Source of the DNA: CAYQJL01 sp964573295
GTDB taxonomy: Bacteria > Eisenbacteria > RBG-16-71-46 > CAIMUX01 > WJJG01
NCBI GenBank assembly: GCA_964573295.1
Contig: CAZNJE010000006.1
Span: forward strand, 62,001 to 126,000
Length of the DNA: 64,000 nt
Direction of reading: 5' to 3'
Part shown: positions 26,640 through 35,086 of the stretch, piece by piece
Numbering within the stretch: the first letter of the stretch is position 1
How the letters are laid out: every line of letters begins with the position of its first letter
Program-made: the position numbers and the translations under genes
The notes under the pieces: generated by a model
Seen by the model: only the letters and a program-made list of their open reading frames with translations
The model's database searches: none
Told to the model about the DNA's origin: nothing

Positions 26640-26733
26640 AGTGAATGCACCGACCTCTTCGGGAATGCGGGCGGGGACTGGACCGGCGTCATTGCCGATC
26701 AGCTGGGGAAGGATCAAGTCACGATACCGCTAG
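26640..26733 (+). pseudogene. Remnant of a beta-helix gene ending in the WGxIK tail
   Basis: From 26643 one frame reads ECTDLFGNAGGDWTGVIADQ, the recurrent module of the window's beta-helix proteins (compare the 38306 gene). From 26701 the adjacent frame reads SWGRIKSRYR followed by a stop at 26731-26733. In intact genes about 60 residues separate these two elements, so the middle is deleted and the frame is broken. Nothing 5' of 26640 resembles the rest of such a gene; the 26405-26640 stretch holds nothing else I recognise. Confidence 0.75.
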
Positions 26734-26763
26734 GCCGGCCGGCCATCCGACGCCGTTGCCGAG

Positions 26764-26857
26764 CGAAACGGCAAAGGCTGTTCACACAGCCCGCGGGACG
26801 GCAAACGCTATTCGAACGGCCCGCAGCATAGCAAACGCTACTCGCGCGGCCCGCGTG
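26764..26857 (+). repeat. Three-copy degenerate repeat of about 30 nt
   Basis: Units of the type ACGGCAAACGCTATTCGAAC followed by GGCCCGCG-like ends occur three times, the last overlapping the 3' end of the minus-strand gene at 26838. It has the same character as other tandem repeats at gene ends in this window. Confidence 0.65.
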
Positions 26858-27917
26858 GCCGCACCTGGCTTCGCTTCCAATCGCTGCGATTGAAAGAACC
26901 CTTGATATTCGGATCGAATGACTCGAGTTCCGAGTAGATCACGTCGCCCGACTCGGTCTCCCAGCGGTAGCGGCCGAGCTGGTTCGAGCCCACCTCGATC
27001 TCGCCGCTGTACGGGTTGATGTATTCTTCCTGGTCCGTCAGCGTGAGGAACATATCGTTGTGGATCTCGGCGTTGGTTTCCTGGCGGTGGGCGGTGATTT
27101 GCCGATCGATCTCCTGAATCTGACGCTGCACCCGCTGATAGATGCCGGCTCGCTCCAGTGAACCGCGAATCTCTCCCGCCAACCAATCACCATTGATCTT
27201 GACCGAGCCCAGCATGAGGCTGAAGACCGGTGCCCACGCGGCGAACTCATCGGCCGGCGCGCGGATCAAGCGCGTTTCGCGATTGGCCCACTGCCCGCCC
27301 ACCATCTGGCCGCGGTCTTCGATCAAGGCCATGATCTTTTCCCGATACTGCCGGCCGTCTTCGCGGTAGGTGAGGGTCAAGAGCACAGCGTCGAAGCTGA
27401 CGTCCATGGGCAACACCATCGAGGCCACCCGCTGCCGGTACCCGCGCGCCAGTTCGTCGAGCGAGCGGGCCTCCTCGACGCGCAGATCCTGCGCTCCGGG
27501 ATGCAGCTGGGGAATGGCAATCTGCTGTAGGTACTCGCGAGCGGTGAGCACCGGACAGACGGTCATGCCCCCGTAGTTGCTTCCCGTGGGGAACATGCCC
27601 ATCTGCCCCGCCGGCGAGTACCGCATGTCGCAGTAGTACCAGTCGGGGACCTGGCGCAGCATCACCGTCCCGGCCTCGTCGCGCTTGACGGTGAGATCCA
27701 CCTTGGCCTCGATCGACTGCGCCGCCCCGCCGGCCTGCGTGGGATCGATGCGCACGATGCCGCCCTCGAGCACCCAGCCATCGGGCACGAGCATGCTGAA
27801 GGCCCGTTCGTTGGGTTCGGACTGGCGATGGAAGAGTCTGAGGGGCTCCTGAGCGCCGGCCATGGGGACCACGGCCGAGAGCAGCGTGAACACGAACACG
27901 AGCGGAAACACTTTCAT
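26838..27917 (-). CDS. Conserved secreted protein of unknown function
   Basis: ATG 27917 follows GGAGGGAGGGAG and overlaps the stop of the upstream gene (ATGA), so the pair is translationally coupled. The 359-residue product has a signal peptide (MKVFPLVFVFTLLSAVVPMAGA). Its globular part includes AFSMLVPDGWVLEGGI, YSPAGQMGMFPTGSNYGGM and, near the C-terminus, NPYSGEIEVGSNQLGRYRW. I know similar exported proteins only as uncharacterised. Coupling to a corrinoid-reactivation-like gene does not explain its role. Confidence 0.75.
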   Translation of the reverse strand: MKVFPLVFVFTLLSAVVPMAGAQEPLRLFHRQSEPNERAFSMLVPDGWVLEGGIVRIDPTQAGGAAQSIEAKVDLTVKRDEAGTVMLRQVPDWYYCDMRYSPAGQMGMFPTGSNYGGMTVCPVLTAREYLQQIAIPQLHPGAQDLRVEEARSLDELARGYRQRVASMVLPMDVSFDAVLLTLTYREDGRQYREKIMALIEDRGQMVGGQWANRETRLIRAPADEFAAWAPVFSLMLGSVKINGDWLAGEIRGSLERAGIYQRVQRQIQEIDRQITAHRQETNAEIHNDMFLTLTDQEEYINPYSGEIEVGSNQLGRYRWETESGDVIYSELESFDPNIKGSFNRSDWKRSQVRPRGPRE

Positions 27918-28702
27918 GGTCTCCCTCCCTCCTGTAACGCACGGATACGTGCTCGACAGGTTTTGGTACGGCAACTCGCGCAGAACGTGAAGTCGTTCTC
28001 GAACGCATGGATCGTGGCCCGTCCGGCCACCATGACACCGGTGATCGATTTGGCAGGGGTCATCAAGCAACGGTCGTTCAAGTGCAGACCGATTCGCTTC
28101 GGGTGCAACTCGCCGAAGAGAGCGCGCTGTCCCGAGAGATCCCACCCGCAGTAGCCAGGGCTGTAACGCAGGACGGTGATCGAAGACCCAAGCTCGCGAC
28201 CAAGCTCACCCGCACGCTCACCCGGAAACTCACCCGCACGCTCACCTGGAAACTCACTCGCACGCTCACCCGCAAGCGCGTTCAGAAGGTGCTCCTCGAG
28301 CAGAACGCCGGCTTGCTCGGCCGCCTCGGATGCCACCGCGTCGAAGACGGCGCCGAGCGCGAACTCGCGTGCTTCGAACAGCTCACGAATCCGCTCACTC
28401 GGCTTGGGGCCCAGTGTGACCGCGAAGAGGGCCAGGTGATCGGCGCGGGGGTAGATCGTCTCGAGTGGATTGGGGCGCTCGTTGCGTCCCTCCCCGCGGT
28501 GGATCTGTGCGAAGCGATCCGGCGCGATCGATCTGTACATGCCCTTCGGCTCACCCAGTTCCTCCAGGAGCGCGAACGCGTCGCTGATCAGCGCCAGGCT
28601 GCGCGGATCCGGAATCCGTCCGGCCGTGTAGCCGAGCGCGGCGAGCACGGCCCCCTCAGGCGGCGTGGTGGCGACCGCTGGAATCTCGAGGATCGACTCC
28701 AT
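27914..28702 (-). CDS. MetH-type vitamin B12-dependent methionine synthase activation domain protein
   Basis: In MetH this domain binds SAM and drives reductive methylation of cob(II)alamin. The start ATG 28702 (AGAAGGA upstream) gives 262 residues. The signature segment is LRYSPGYCGWDLSGQ, comparable to RxxPGYxxxPxH of MetH, and the C-terminus has FCASCRTKTCRAR, a small cysteine cluster. A 24-nt DNA repeat (28190-28275) encodes FPGERAGE copies in a loop between helices. Standing alone beside MttB-type, corrinoid and homocysteine methyltransferase genes, it probably reactivates the corrinoid protein (inference). Confidence 0.85.
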   Translation of the reverse strand: MESILEIPAVATTPPEGAVLAALGYTAGRIPDPRSLALISDAFALLEELGEPKGMYRSIAPDRFAQIHRGEGRNERPNPLETIYPRADHLALFAVTLGPKPSERIRELFEAREFALGAVFDAVASEAAEQAGVLLEEHLLNALAGERASEFPGERAGEFPGERAGELGRELGSSITVLRYSPGYCGWDLSGQRALFGELHPKRIGLHLNDRCLMTPAKSITGVMVAGRATIHAFENDFTFCASCRTKTCRARIRALQEGGRP

Positions 28703-28802
28703 GGCTCGTCCTTCTCTGGCTGTCGCTCTTGCCGCGGGCATCTGCGCCGTGGCTGGAGGTCGGATTCGCCCGAGGTCTTCCGCCTAGTCGCGAATGCTCA
28801 CG

Positions 28803-30266
28803 TTAGTCCCTCTCCAGGGCGGGCAATCGCTCCATGCCGTGCCGGGCGGCTTCGGCCGCCATGAGATCGGTCAGCCCGCGCCGGACCGTCTCCGGAATCC
28901 GCGGTGGCTCGTAGGCCGCCAGGTGTCGTTCGATCTCCGCCCGCGCGCGCTGTCCCAGCGTGCTCGCCCCCTCGGCACGCCAGCGCGATGCGTTGGCGCG
29001 TTCGATCACCGGGCCCGGGAAGTGATGCTCCGCGCGAAGGTGCTTGCGCGTGTGCTTGGCGATCAAGAGGTGCCCTTCGGCCAGCATCTCCTCGAAGTGC
29101 GGGCGGGCCGGGAAATCCTCACGCGGTTCGATGCCGCGGCCCAGCCGGAGCGCCAGTCCGCAGATCTCATTGTCGACCACCAGTTTCTCCAAGCTGATAC
29201 AGCTCTCGAAATCCAGCATCCCCGGACCCGAAACGCTGTTGATCCCGGCCAGCACCGCCAGCGTCGCGCCCATCGACGTTTCGAGGCCGGCCTGGGCATC
29301 GAGCGCCTTCGCGTCGCTCAGGCCAATGTAAGCCTGGGTGGGCAATCCCAGGTGCTTGCCGATCTCACAGTAGGCACAGTCGATCATCTGGGTCTCGGCG
29401 GCGCCCATCGGGGTGGTCTCGTAGCGGACATCGAAGGCCGCCGGCGATCCGCCGTAGAGGACCGGGCAGCCGGGCTGGGCGAGCTGGCTCATGACCAGGC
29501 CGCTCAGCGTCTCGGCCGTGTGCTGGATGAGTGATCCCACCAGCGTTACCGGACCCATGAAGCCGGCCAGCGGCATGGATACATACTCCACCGGAATCCC
29601 CGCCCGCGCGCAGTCGAGCAGGTTCTGCGAGGTGACCTCGCTCCATTTCAGCGGCGCCGTGGGACAACAGGAGAAGATCGTGAGTGGCTTCTCGCGCAGC
29701 GCCTCCTCGCTCGATCGCACCGCGACCTGCAGGCGGTGCATGAGTTCGAAGGACTCGATGGTGAAGGCACCGGTGACGACCGGCTTCTCGCACAAGAGAA
29801 GGCTCAGATAGAGGCGGTAGGCGTCTTGTACGGGCTCGGGCACATCCTGGCAGATGAAGGCAGTGCTCTGCGCGGGTATGTGCTCCAGGCGGCTGACCAG
29901 TTTCGTATACCGCACGTAGTCGGCGGTAACGGGCGTGCGCGTTTCGCCGGTGGCGCCGTCGAGCACCGTGATCGCCGAGGAGCCCGGCGTGAAATAGACG
30001 TGGTCCCCGCCCAGCTCATGCGTGCACGTGCCGGTGGCGTCGTACAACCGTACTTCGCCGGGAGCAGCATCCAGAGCCTTTTTGATCAGCTTCTCACCGA
30101 TGAGCACGCGACCCGAGGACGCATCCATCCGCGCGCCATGGTCGCACAGGAGAGACTTGGCCCGCTCGTTCTGCACATCGACGCCGAGGGATTCAAGGAG
30201 ATCGGTCGCCTCCGAGAGGATGCGGTCGATCAAGTCATCCGAGAGAAAGCGCAGGGTTGGTCGCAC
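28803..30266 (-). CDS. MttB-family methyltransferase without pyrrolysine (glycine betaine/quaternary amine type)
   Basis: The GTG start at 30266 has AAGGAG 6 nt upstream. The 487-residue frame has no internal amber codon, so it belongs to the non-pyrrolysine MttB group that includes glycine-betaine methyltransferase MtgB. Family segments include SLGVDVQNERAKSLL, VYFTPGSSAITVLD, CCPTAPLKWS, YGGSPAAFDVRYETTPMGA and SVSGPGMLDFESCIS. It should demethylate a quaternary amine and methylate the corrinoid protein. The substrate is unknown: glycine betaine, carnitine, proline betaine or a histidine betaine are candidates. Confidence 0.9.
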   Translation of the reverse strand: MRPTLRFLSDDLIDRILSEATDLLESLGVDVQNERAKSLLCDHGARMDASSGRVLIGEKLIKKALDAAPGEVRLYDATGTCTHELGGDHVYFTPGSSAITVLDGATGETRTPVTADYVRYTKLVSRLEHIPAQSTAFICQDVPEPVQDAYRLYLSLLLCEKPVVTGAFTIESFELMHRLQVAVRSSEEALREKPLTIFSCCPTAPLKWSEVTSQNLLDCARAGIPVEYVSMPLAGFMGPVTLVGSLIQHTAETLSGLVMSQLAQPGCPVLYGGSPAAFDVRYETTPMGAAETQMIDCAYCEIGKHLGLPTQAYIGLSDAKALDAQAGLETSMGATLAVLAGINSVSGPGMLDFESCISLEKLVVDNEICGLALRLGRGIEPREDFPARPHFEEMLAEGHLLIAKHTRKHLRAEHHFPGPVIERANASRWRAEGASTLGQRARAEIERHLAAYEPPRIPETVRRGLTDLMAAEAARHGMERLPALERD

Positions 30267-30340
30267 ACGGTTCTCCTTGCGTACATGCTCATTGGCCGAA
30301 CCTCATGGCTCGCAAGTGTAGCACCGTCCATGGAGAGCAG

Positions 30341-31150
30341 CTAGCCGATTGGTGGGAGGGGCGGCGACCACCGAAGACGACCATGCTCGGCCCGCAGGCG
30401 GTTGCGGGCCACGTCGCGATGGTCGCGCGTGGTCGAAAGCAGGAGGGCGAGGAGGGCGCGGGTGTCGCCGGGCAAGGGGGCCGGGTCCGGCCATGCGCGT
30501 GGCGAGGTGCCTCGTAAGAGGTAGACGACGGGCGCGAGATGATCGAGCTCGGGAATGTCGCGCAGGACCCAGGTTTGCTCGGGCAGACGCCGTTCCCGCA
30601 GAAGGCCGGCGCTCACGTAATCCGTATCCTCTGCGGGCCATCCCTTGGTCTCGTTGGCGACCAGATCCAGCTCCAGCTCCCGGCAGAACCCCCTGAGCGC
30701 TGCCCACTCCTCATTCGTGGGTAGCGAGCCGCCCGGGGTCCGTGGCACGGTGACCAGCACGAAGCCGCGACGCGGGCCCGCTTCCAGGGTTCTGGCCAGA
30801 TGCGCCAGAGCCTGCTCGGTGCTCTCGAAAAAGGCGATGTCATCGGGCGGGCAATCGAGGTCCTCCTCGGTCGCCAACACGCGGGCCATCGTCCGGCGCA
30901 GGTGGTCATCCGTCGCGGCCTGCACCAACCCGGCCCACTGACCCGTCGTCTGAAGATGACGGGCGGCCAGATCCACGTAGGGCGGAAGCGGACACCAACT
31001 CTCGACCTTGCCGGTGTCGTCACCGGGTGGAGAGGTCCCGGGTGCAAAGGTCCCGGGCGGATGGGCGCCGGGCGGATGGGGCCCGAGCGGATGGGGCCCG
31101 AGCGGATGGGGCCCGAGCGGATGGGGCCCGAGCGGATGGACGTCGGTCAT
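30341..31150 (-). CDS. PLP-transferase-like protein with PLGPH repeat N-terminus, probably non-catalytic
   Basis: This is a 269-residue frame. Residues 1-35 are PLGPH/PPGAH/PPGT repeats encoded by a 15-nt tandem repeat at about 31056-31141. The rest looks like the second half of the large domain of a class I aminotransferase: the FVLVTVPRTPGGSLPTNEEW segment resembles the NPxNPTG strand-turn, followed by a DLVANET strand. The expected PLP lysine and the arginine of the small domain are not visible. A degenerate or repurposed aminotransferase fold is an inference. It lies 17 nt downstream of the PD-(D/E)XK gene. Confidence 0.6.
   Translation of the reverse strand: MTDVHPLGPHPLGPHPLGPHPLGPHPPGAHPPGTFAPGTSPPGDDTGKVESWCPLPPYVDLAARHLQTTGQWAGLVQAATDDHLRRTMARVLATEEDLDCPPDDIAFFESTEQALAHLARTLEAGPRRGFVLVTVPRTPGGSLPTNEEWAALRGFCRELELDLVANETKGWPAEDTDYVSAGLLRERRLPEQTWVLRDIPELDHLAPVVYLLRGTSPRAWPDPAPLPGDTRALLALLLSTTRDHRDVARNRLRAEHGRLRWSPPLPPIG
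31056..31141 (-). repeat. In-frame 15-nt tandem repeat coding PLGPH
   Basis: Four near-identical copies of a 15-nt unit (GAGCGGATGGGGCCC on the + strand) plus diverged copies encode the N-terminus of the 30341-31150 product. Confidence 0.9.
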
Positions 31151-31167
31151 GGTTTCGTGTTTCTGTT

Positions 31168-31833
31168 CTATGTGCCCGCAACCAGACTACGGACTTCGAG
31201 CTCGCGCTCCCGCAACAAGGACTCGACCGAGCGGCTGCAGTCGCACGGACTCATCCGCGTGAGCACGGCATCGGGACCGCGGCGCACGTAATCCTCATAC
31301 CACAGGATGCCGCCCACCCGAGCGGGCAAGCCCAGGCGTTTCTCGGCCATCCGGCGATAGATCTCGAGCTGCATGGAGTACTTGAGATGCGTGTCCCCCG
31401 AGATGCGCTTGCTGGTCTTGATGTCCCAGATCACGCACTCATCACCGCGGCGTTCGATGAGGTCCACCGTCCCGGCCAGCAAGATGGACTCGTCCCACAC
31501 GCGCTCCTCCGACAGGAGCTCTCCCGACAACGACAGCATCTTGAACTGCGCCACCAGCGGAAGTAGCCGGGGGTCTTGAGGCTCCCGGCCCCTTTTGATG
31601 AAGGTCTCGACGGCGCTGTGGACTTCGCTGCCCCGATCGGCGGCCGCGGTCCACTCGGCCAGCACGTCGTCGACGCTTCGGCCATAGTACTGGCTGTTCG
31701 GATTGGCCACGACCTTCGCCGCAATACCTTCTCGGTCGAACGGAAACATGCGCTCCAGAAGTTGGGTCACGCTGAGGTACTCGCGCCCGTCGGCATCGGT
31801 ATACCGGTGGGCGGCTTCATCGAAGTAGATCAT
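31168..31833 (-). CDS. PD-(D/E)XK superfamily nuclease
   Basis: ATG 31833 follows GAGGGAG (6 nt). The 221-residue protein has the RecB/Cas4-like catalytic core: GTVDLIER (first Asp), WDIKTSKR (D/E-x-K as D-I-K) and the QxxxY-type helix YSMQLEIYRRM. An N-terminal helical region starts with YLSVTQLLERMFPFD, common to phage- and host-encoded nucleases of this superfamily. There is no CRISPR array or cas gene nearby, so a CRISPR role is not supported. Repair or phage-derived function is possible. Confidence 0.82.
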   Translation of the reverse strand: MIYFDEAAHRYTDADGREYLSVTQLLERMFPFDREGIAAKVVANPNSQYYGRSVDDVLAEWTAAADRGSEVHSAVETFIKRGREPQDPRLLPLVAQFKMLSLSGELLSEERVWDESILLAGTVDLIERRGDECVIWDIKTSKRISGDTHLKYSMQLEIYRRMAEKRLGLPARVGGILWYEDYVRRGPDAVLTRMSPCDCSRSVESLLRERELEVRSLVAGT

Positions 31834-31983
31834 TGTGGCTCCCTCGATCCCGATTCGCTGGTTTCGTTTCGCGGCCGCTCACTGCGATGCCGGCCTACGG
31901 CCGTTCTTTCCGAACGCCTGTTGCGGACGCTTGCCCCGAACGTCTGGCGCGGACGCCTGCCCGGGACGCCTGCCCCGGACATT

Positions 31984-33981
31984 CTACTCCCTGGCTGCTT
32001 CTTCCAGGATCAGATGCAGAAGGCTCTCATCCTGATACCGGTAGCGGGGCACATAGCGTTCGTTGACCACGAAAGCCGGGATGCTCCGCAGCGCGAGCTG
32101 ACGGGCGGCCAAGCAATCATCGCGGATGGCGGCTTCCACGTTGCGTCCCCGCAGGGCCGCACGGAAGGCGCCGCGATCCAGACCCATGGCGCTCGCTTTC
32201 TCCTCGACCGTCCTGGGGGTGATCGCATCCCGGTGATCGAAGAGCCAGCCGTGCATCTCCCAATATGCCTCCTGACCTCCCACCTGTCCAGCCGCCTCCG
32301 CCGCGCGCGAGGCCAAACAAGCCAGAGGATGCTTGGTCATCTGGCTCAGCGGATTGCACTCCTGGTTCACCGGGAAGTGGCGGAAGGAGTAGGACACATC
32401 GTCCCGTTGCTGGAGGAACGCGAGGACCACGCTATCGGCCTCCGCCGTGTAGGGCTCTTGATAGTCGCCCCAGAGCATGATCCGCACGCGGGCATTCGCC
32501 GCGCCGCGGGGCCAGTCGTTCTGATCGGGATCGAATGCGCGCTCCGGCTGCGCCAACCAGTCCTCGACGATCTTCTGCCGTGCCGGGGGCGGCGAATCGG
32601 CCGCGGCCGTGCGCGGCGGCAGGTCCTCGGCCAGAAGCTCGGCGACGGTTCGGGTCAGGGCATCCGGTGCGAAGATGCCCTTGAACTCCACCCCGTTGAC
32701 GAAAATCATGGGCGTGTAGTGGAGTCCCAGCCACATCGCTTCCTCGATGTCACCCTGCACACGCTGGAGTGTCTCGGGCCCGCTCATCACCTCGATGAAG
32801 CGTGCTGGATCGAAGCCCATCTCGCGCAGGCCCTCTTGTAGCTCCGGATTGGTGAAGGCGCCCCCGCGGCCGAACAACCAACGGTGCATCGCGAAGAATC
32901 CTTCGGTACCCTTCAGGATGCCCGCCGCCTCGGCGGCCCGAGCCGCCCAGCACGCGTTGGGATGCATATTGCTCGGGAAGTACGGATTGCAGTCAGCGCT
33001 CATCGGGAAGTGCTTGATCGACAGCGAGACGCTCTCATTCTGCTCCACCGCGGCGAGCATCTCCTTCTCCAGACGCTTGCAGTCACCGCACTGGTAGTCG
33101 GTGAAGGCCACGATGCGAACGCTGGCGTTCTCCGGCCCGAGGCGATAGCGCCCGGTGAAGCCATCCGACCACGGATCCGTGCTGGATACCCGATCGGCGG
33201 CCGAGCCTTCCTCCGTCCGATCAGCGATGGATGTCCCGGAGACGGACGCCTCTTCTCCGGATTGCCCATTGCCGGACACCTGCCCGCCGGATTGCCCACT
33301 GCTGGACACCTGCCCGCCGGATTGCCCACTGCCAGACGCCTCCCCATCGGATCCCCCGCTGCCGGCCCCCTCCTCACGGGATCGCTCGCCCGCGGCAAGG
33401 ATGCGATCGCGGGTTTCGGTGCGGGCGGCCTCCTCGCGCGCGAACATGGCCTCGCGTTCGGAGTACTCGAAGATGCCCAGCACCACGCTCGCGGCCAGGA
33501 AAGCCCCGGCCAACAGGACCGGGCGCCGCCATGCGATGCCCGGTGCGCGGGGTGCTCGCTCCACGATGAGCCAGAAGGCGAGATTGCCGACGTGGGAGAC
33601 CAGGCAGTACTGGCAGTAGTAGCCTTTCACGGCGATGAGGAGCAGGAAGAACACCGAGGCCAGGGCGCCCAGGCGAACGATTGAGCGGAACAGCACCGAG
33701 ACGGCGCCCCGCGACAGGAGCCAGGCCAGCAGAGCTCCCAGGAAGTAAGTGAAACCCAGAAACGAGGTGGGCCAATCGATGACCGGAACCGTGCCCCACG
33801 CGCTCGCAACCGTCTTGGCGCACGGGGAGTCCTCGGCGCATCCCGGGAGACTGATGCCGGAGACGTGTTCCAGGACCAGCATGAACGCGGCGACCGTCGC
33901 GACGACGAGGAACACGAGGCCCCAGCCATAGATCCTTCCGGAAATCCCATTCTGTCCACCCGCGGTCTTCGACTGCGCCAT
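31984..33981 (-). CDS. VKOR-DsbA-DsbA fusion, disulfide bond formation protein
   Basis: In this 665-residue membrane protein the first 175 residues are a vitamin K epoxide reductase domain of four to five TM helices. It has the loop cysteines GCAEDSPC and the quinone-side CXXC (KGYYCQYCLVSH). A Ser/Gly/Gln linker (about 205-265, encoded by a 30-nt repeat) leads to a DsbA-like thioredoxin domain with FTDYQCGDCKRLE. A second DsbA-like domain follows, in which the active site reads GDYQEPYTAEAD, so it lacks CXXC. The active pair would form disulfides in exported proteins, matching the many Cys-rich secreted proteins nearby. The second domain may bind substrate (inference). Confidence 0.9.
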   Translation of the reverse strand: MAQSKTAGGQNGISGRIYGWGLVFLVVATVAAFMLVLEHVSGISLPGCAEDSPCAKTVASAWGTVPVIDWPTSFLGFTYFLGALLAWLLSRGAVSVLFRSIVRLGALASVFFLLLIAVKGYYCQYCLVSHVGNLAFWLIVERAPRAPGIAWRRPVLLAGAFLAASVVLGIFEYSEREAMFAREEAARTETRDRILAAGERSREEGAGSGGSDGEASGSGQSGGQVSSSGQSGGQVSGNGQSGEEASVSGTSIADRTEEGSAADRVSSTDPWSDGFTGRYRLGPENASVRIVAFTDYQCGDCKRLEKEMLAAVEQNESVSLSIKHFPMSADCNPYFPSNMHPNACWAARAAEAAGILKGTEGFFAMHRWLFGRGGAFTNPELQEGLREMGFDPARFIEVMSGPETLQRVQGDIEEAMWLGLHYTPMIFVNGVEFKGIFAPDALTRTVAELLAEDLPPRTAAADSPPPARQKIVEDWLAQPERAFDPDQNDWPRGAANARVRIMLWGDYQEPYTAEADSVVLAFLQQRDDVSYSFRHFPVNQECNPLSQMTKHPLACLASRAAEAAGQVGGQEAYWEMHGWLFDHRDAITPRTVEEKASAMGLDRGAFRAALRGRNVEAAIRDDCLAARQLALRSIPAFVVNERYVPRYRYQDESLLHLILEEAARE

Positions 33982-34202
33982 GCCTGCTTCTGTCCTCCTC
34001 CACCCTCGTGGGAAGCTCCCCCGCCAACCGGGTACCGGTCGACACAGATCTGTTGGCCAAGCTCCCGGGCCAAACTCCCAGCTGATCTAGCGCGCGCGAG
34101 GGGCCAACACTTGCCGCGATCGAGCCTTCGCGGTTCTCTGGCTTCTTCTTGTCTACACCCGAACTGCTGATCCTATTTCAATCTGCGTAGCATCGCACCC
34201 CT

Positions 34203-35084
34203 TCAAAGCACATAGGGCGCCGGACCGGGCGAGTGGCGGTCCAGCGCACCGGAGGTCAGCAAATCGTCCAACGCCTCCAGAAGCTTCACCTTATCCCGTG
34301 GCAGCCTGGCCTCGATGGGCACGACGTTCGAGCGATGGTTGGCCCGGAACACGGTTTGGTCCAGTTCGAGCCCGGATACGATGGCCCGCAGCTCCGCCAC
34401 CGATTCCCACTCGGTCAAGGCAGTCAAGGTTCCGCTCGCCACCCGGCCCTCGCGCTCGGTGCCCGCAATCGGGATCCAGCGCAGCGCGGAAAGCAAACGA
34501 GGTTGCATCTGGTTGAGTGTTTGGGCGGTGAGTTCGGCATGCCGCCCGCTGCCGGTCGGGCCGGCCAGGCCCAGCAGCACCATGACCGACACGCGAAACC
34601 CGCAGGCCTGAGCCCGGCGCACTGCCCGCACCATCGCCTCGGCCGTCTCGCCCTTGCGGACCTCGGCGAGCAGCGCCTCGTCGCCGCTCTCGAGGCCCAG
34701 ATACAGCGTCTGCAGCTTGAGCCGCCGTAGCTCGGATAGCTCCTCGTCCGACTTGCGCTGGATCGAGCTGCCGTTGGCGTAGACGTTCACCCGCAGCAAT
34801 GCCGGGAACGCCGCGGACAAGAGGAGCAGAATCTCTCGCAGTCGGCGATACGATAACGCCATCACGTCGCCGTCGGCCAGGAAGATGCGTTTGGCGTCCG
34901 GCCATTCGGCGCGCGCTGCCGCCACGCTGGCTTCGATCTCTCCCGGCGAGTGCGTGCGATAGGGCACACCCTTGTACATCCCGCAGAAGGTGCACTCGTT
35001 GTGGGGACAACCGTCGGCGACCCGCAAGATCAAGCTGTTCGCCTCCGCCGGCGGCCGGAAGAGGCGATGGAGAGGATTTGTCAC
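34203..35084 (-). CDS. Radical SAM protein
   Basis: The GTG start at 35084 lies 2 nt after the stop of the cyclophilin gene. The 293-residue protein binds a 4Fe-4S cluster through DGCPHNECTFCGMY (C-X4-C-X2-C, the spacing of this YgiQ/Elp3-like subgroup). It has the SAM-binding FLADGDVMAL and YANGSS strands, and LYLGLESGDEALL. No auxiliary domain follows the TIM barrel. The reaction is unknown; the subgroup is annotated only as radical SAM. Confidence 0.85.
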   Translation of the reverse strand: MTNPLHRLFRPPAEANSLILRVADGCPHNECTFCGMYKGVPYRTHSPGEIEASVAAARAEWPDAKRIFLADGDVMALSYRRLREILLLLSAAFPALLRVNVYANGSSIQRKSDEELSELRRLKLQTLYLGLESGDEALLAEVRKGETAEAMVRAVRRAQACGFRVSVMVLLGLAGPTGSGRHAELTAQTLNQMQPRLLSALRWIPIAGTEREGRVASGTLTALTEWESVAELRAIVSGLELDQTVFRANHRSNVVPIEARLPRDKVKLLEALDDLLTSGALDRHSPGPAPYVL

Positions 35085-35086
35085 TC

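Noticed and set aside
28803..30266. Pyrrolysine-containing MttB
   Set aside because: The frame has no internal amber codon, so it is the non-pyrrolysine branch.
31168..31833. Cas4 and a CRISPR locus
   Set aside because: The nuclease shares only the general PD-(D/E)XK core; no cysteine cluster, cas gene or spaced repeats are present. The tandem repeats here have no unique spacers.
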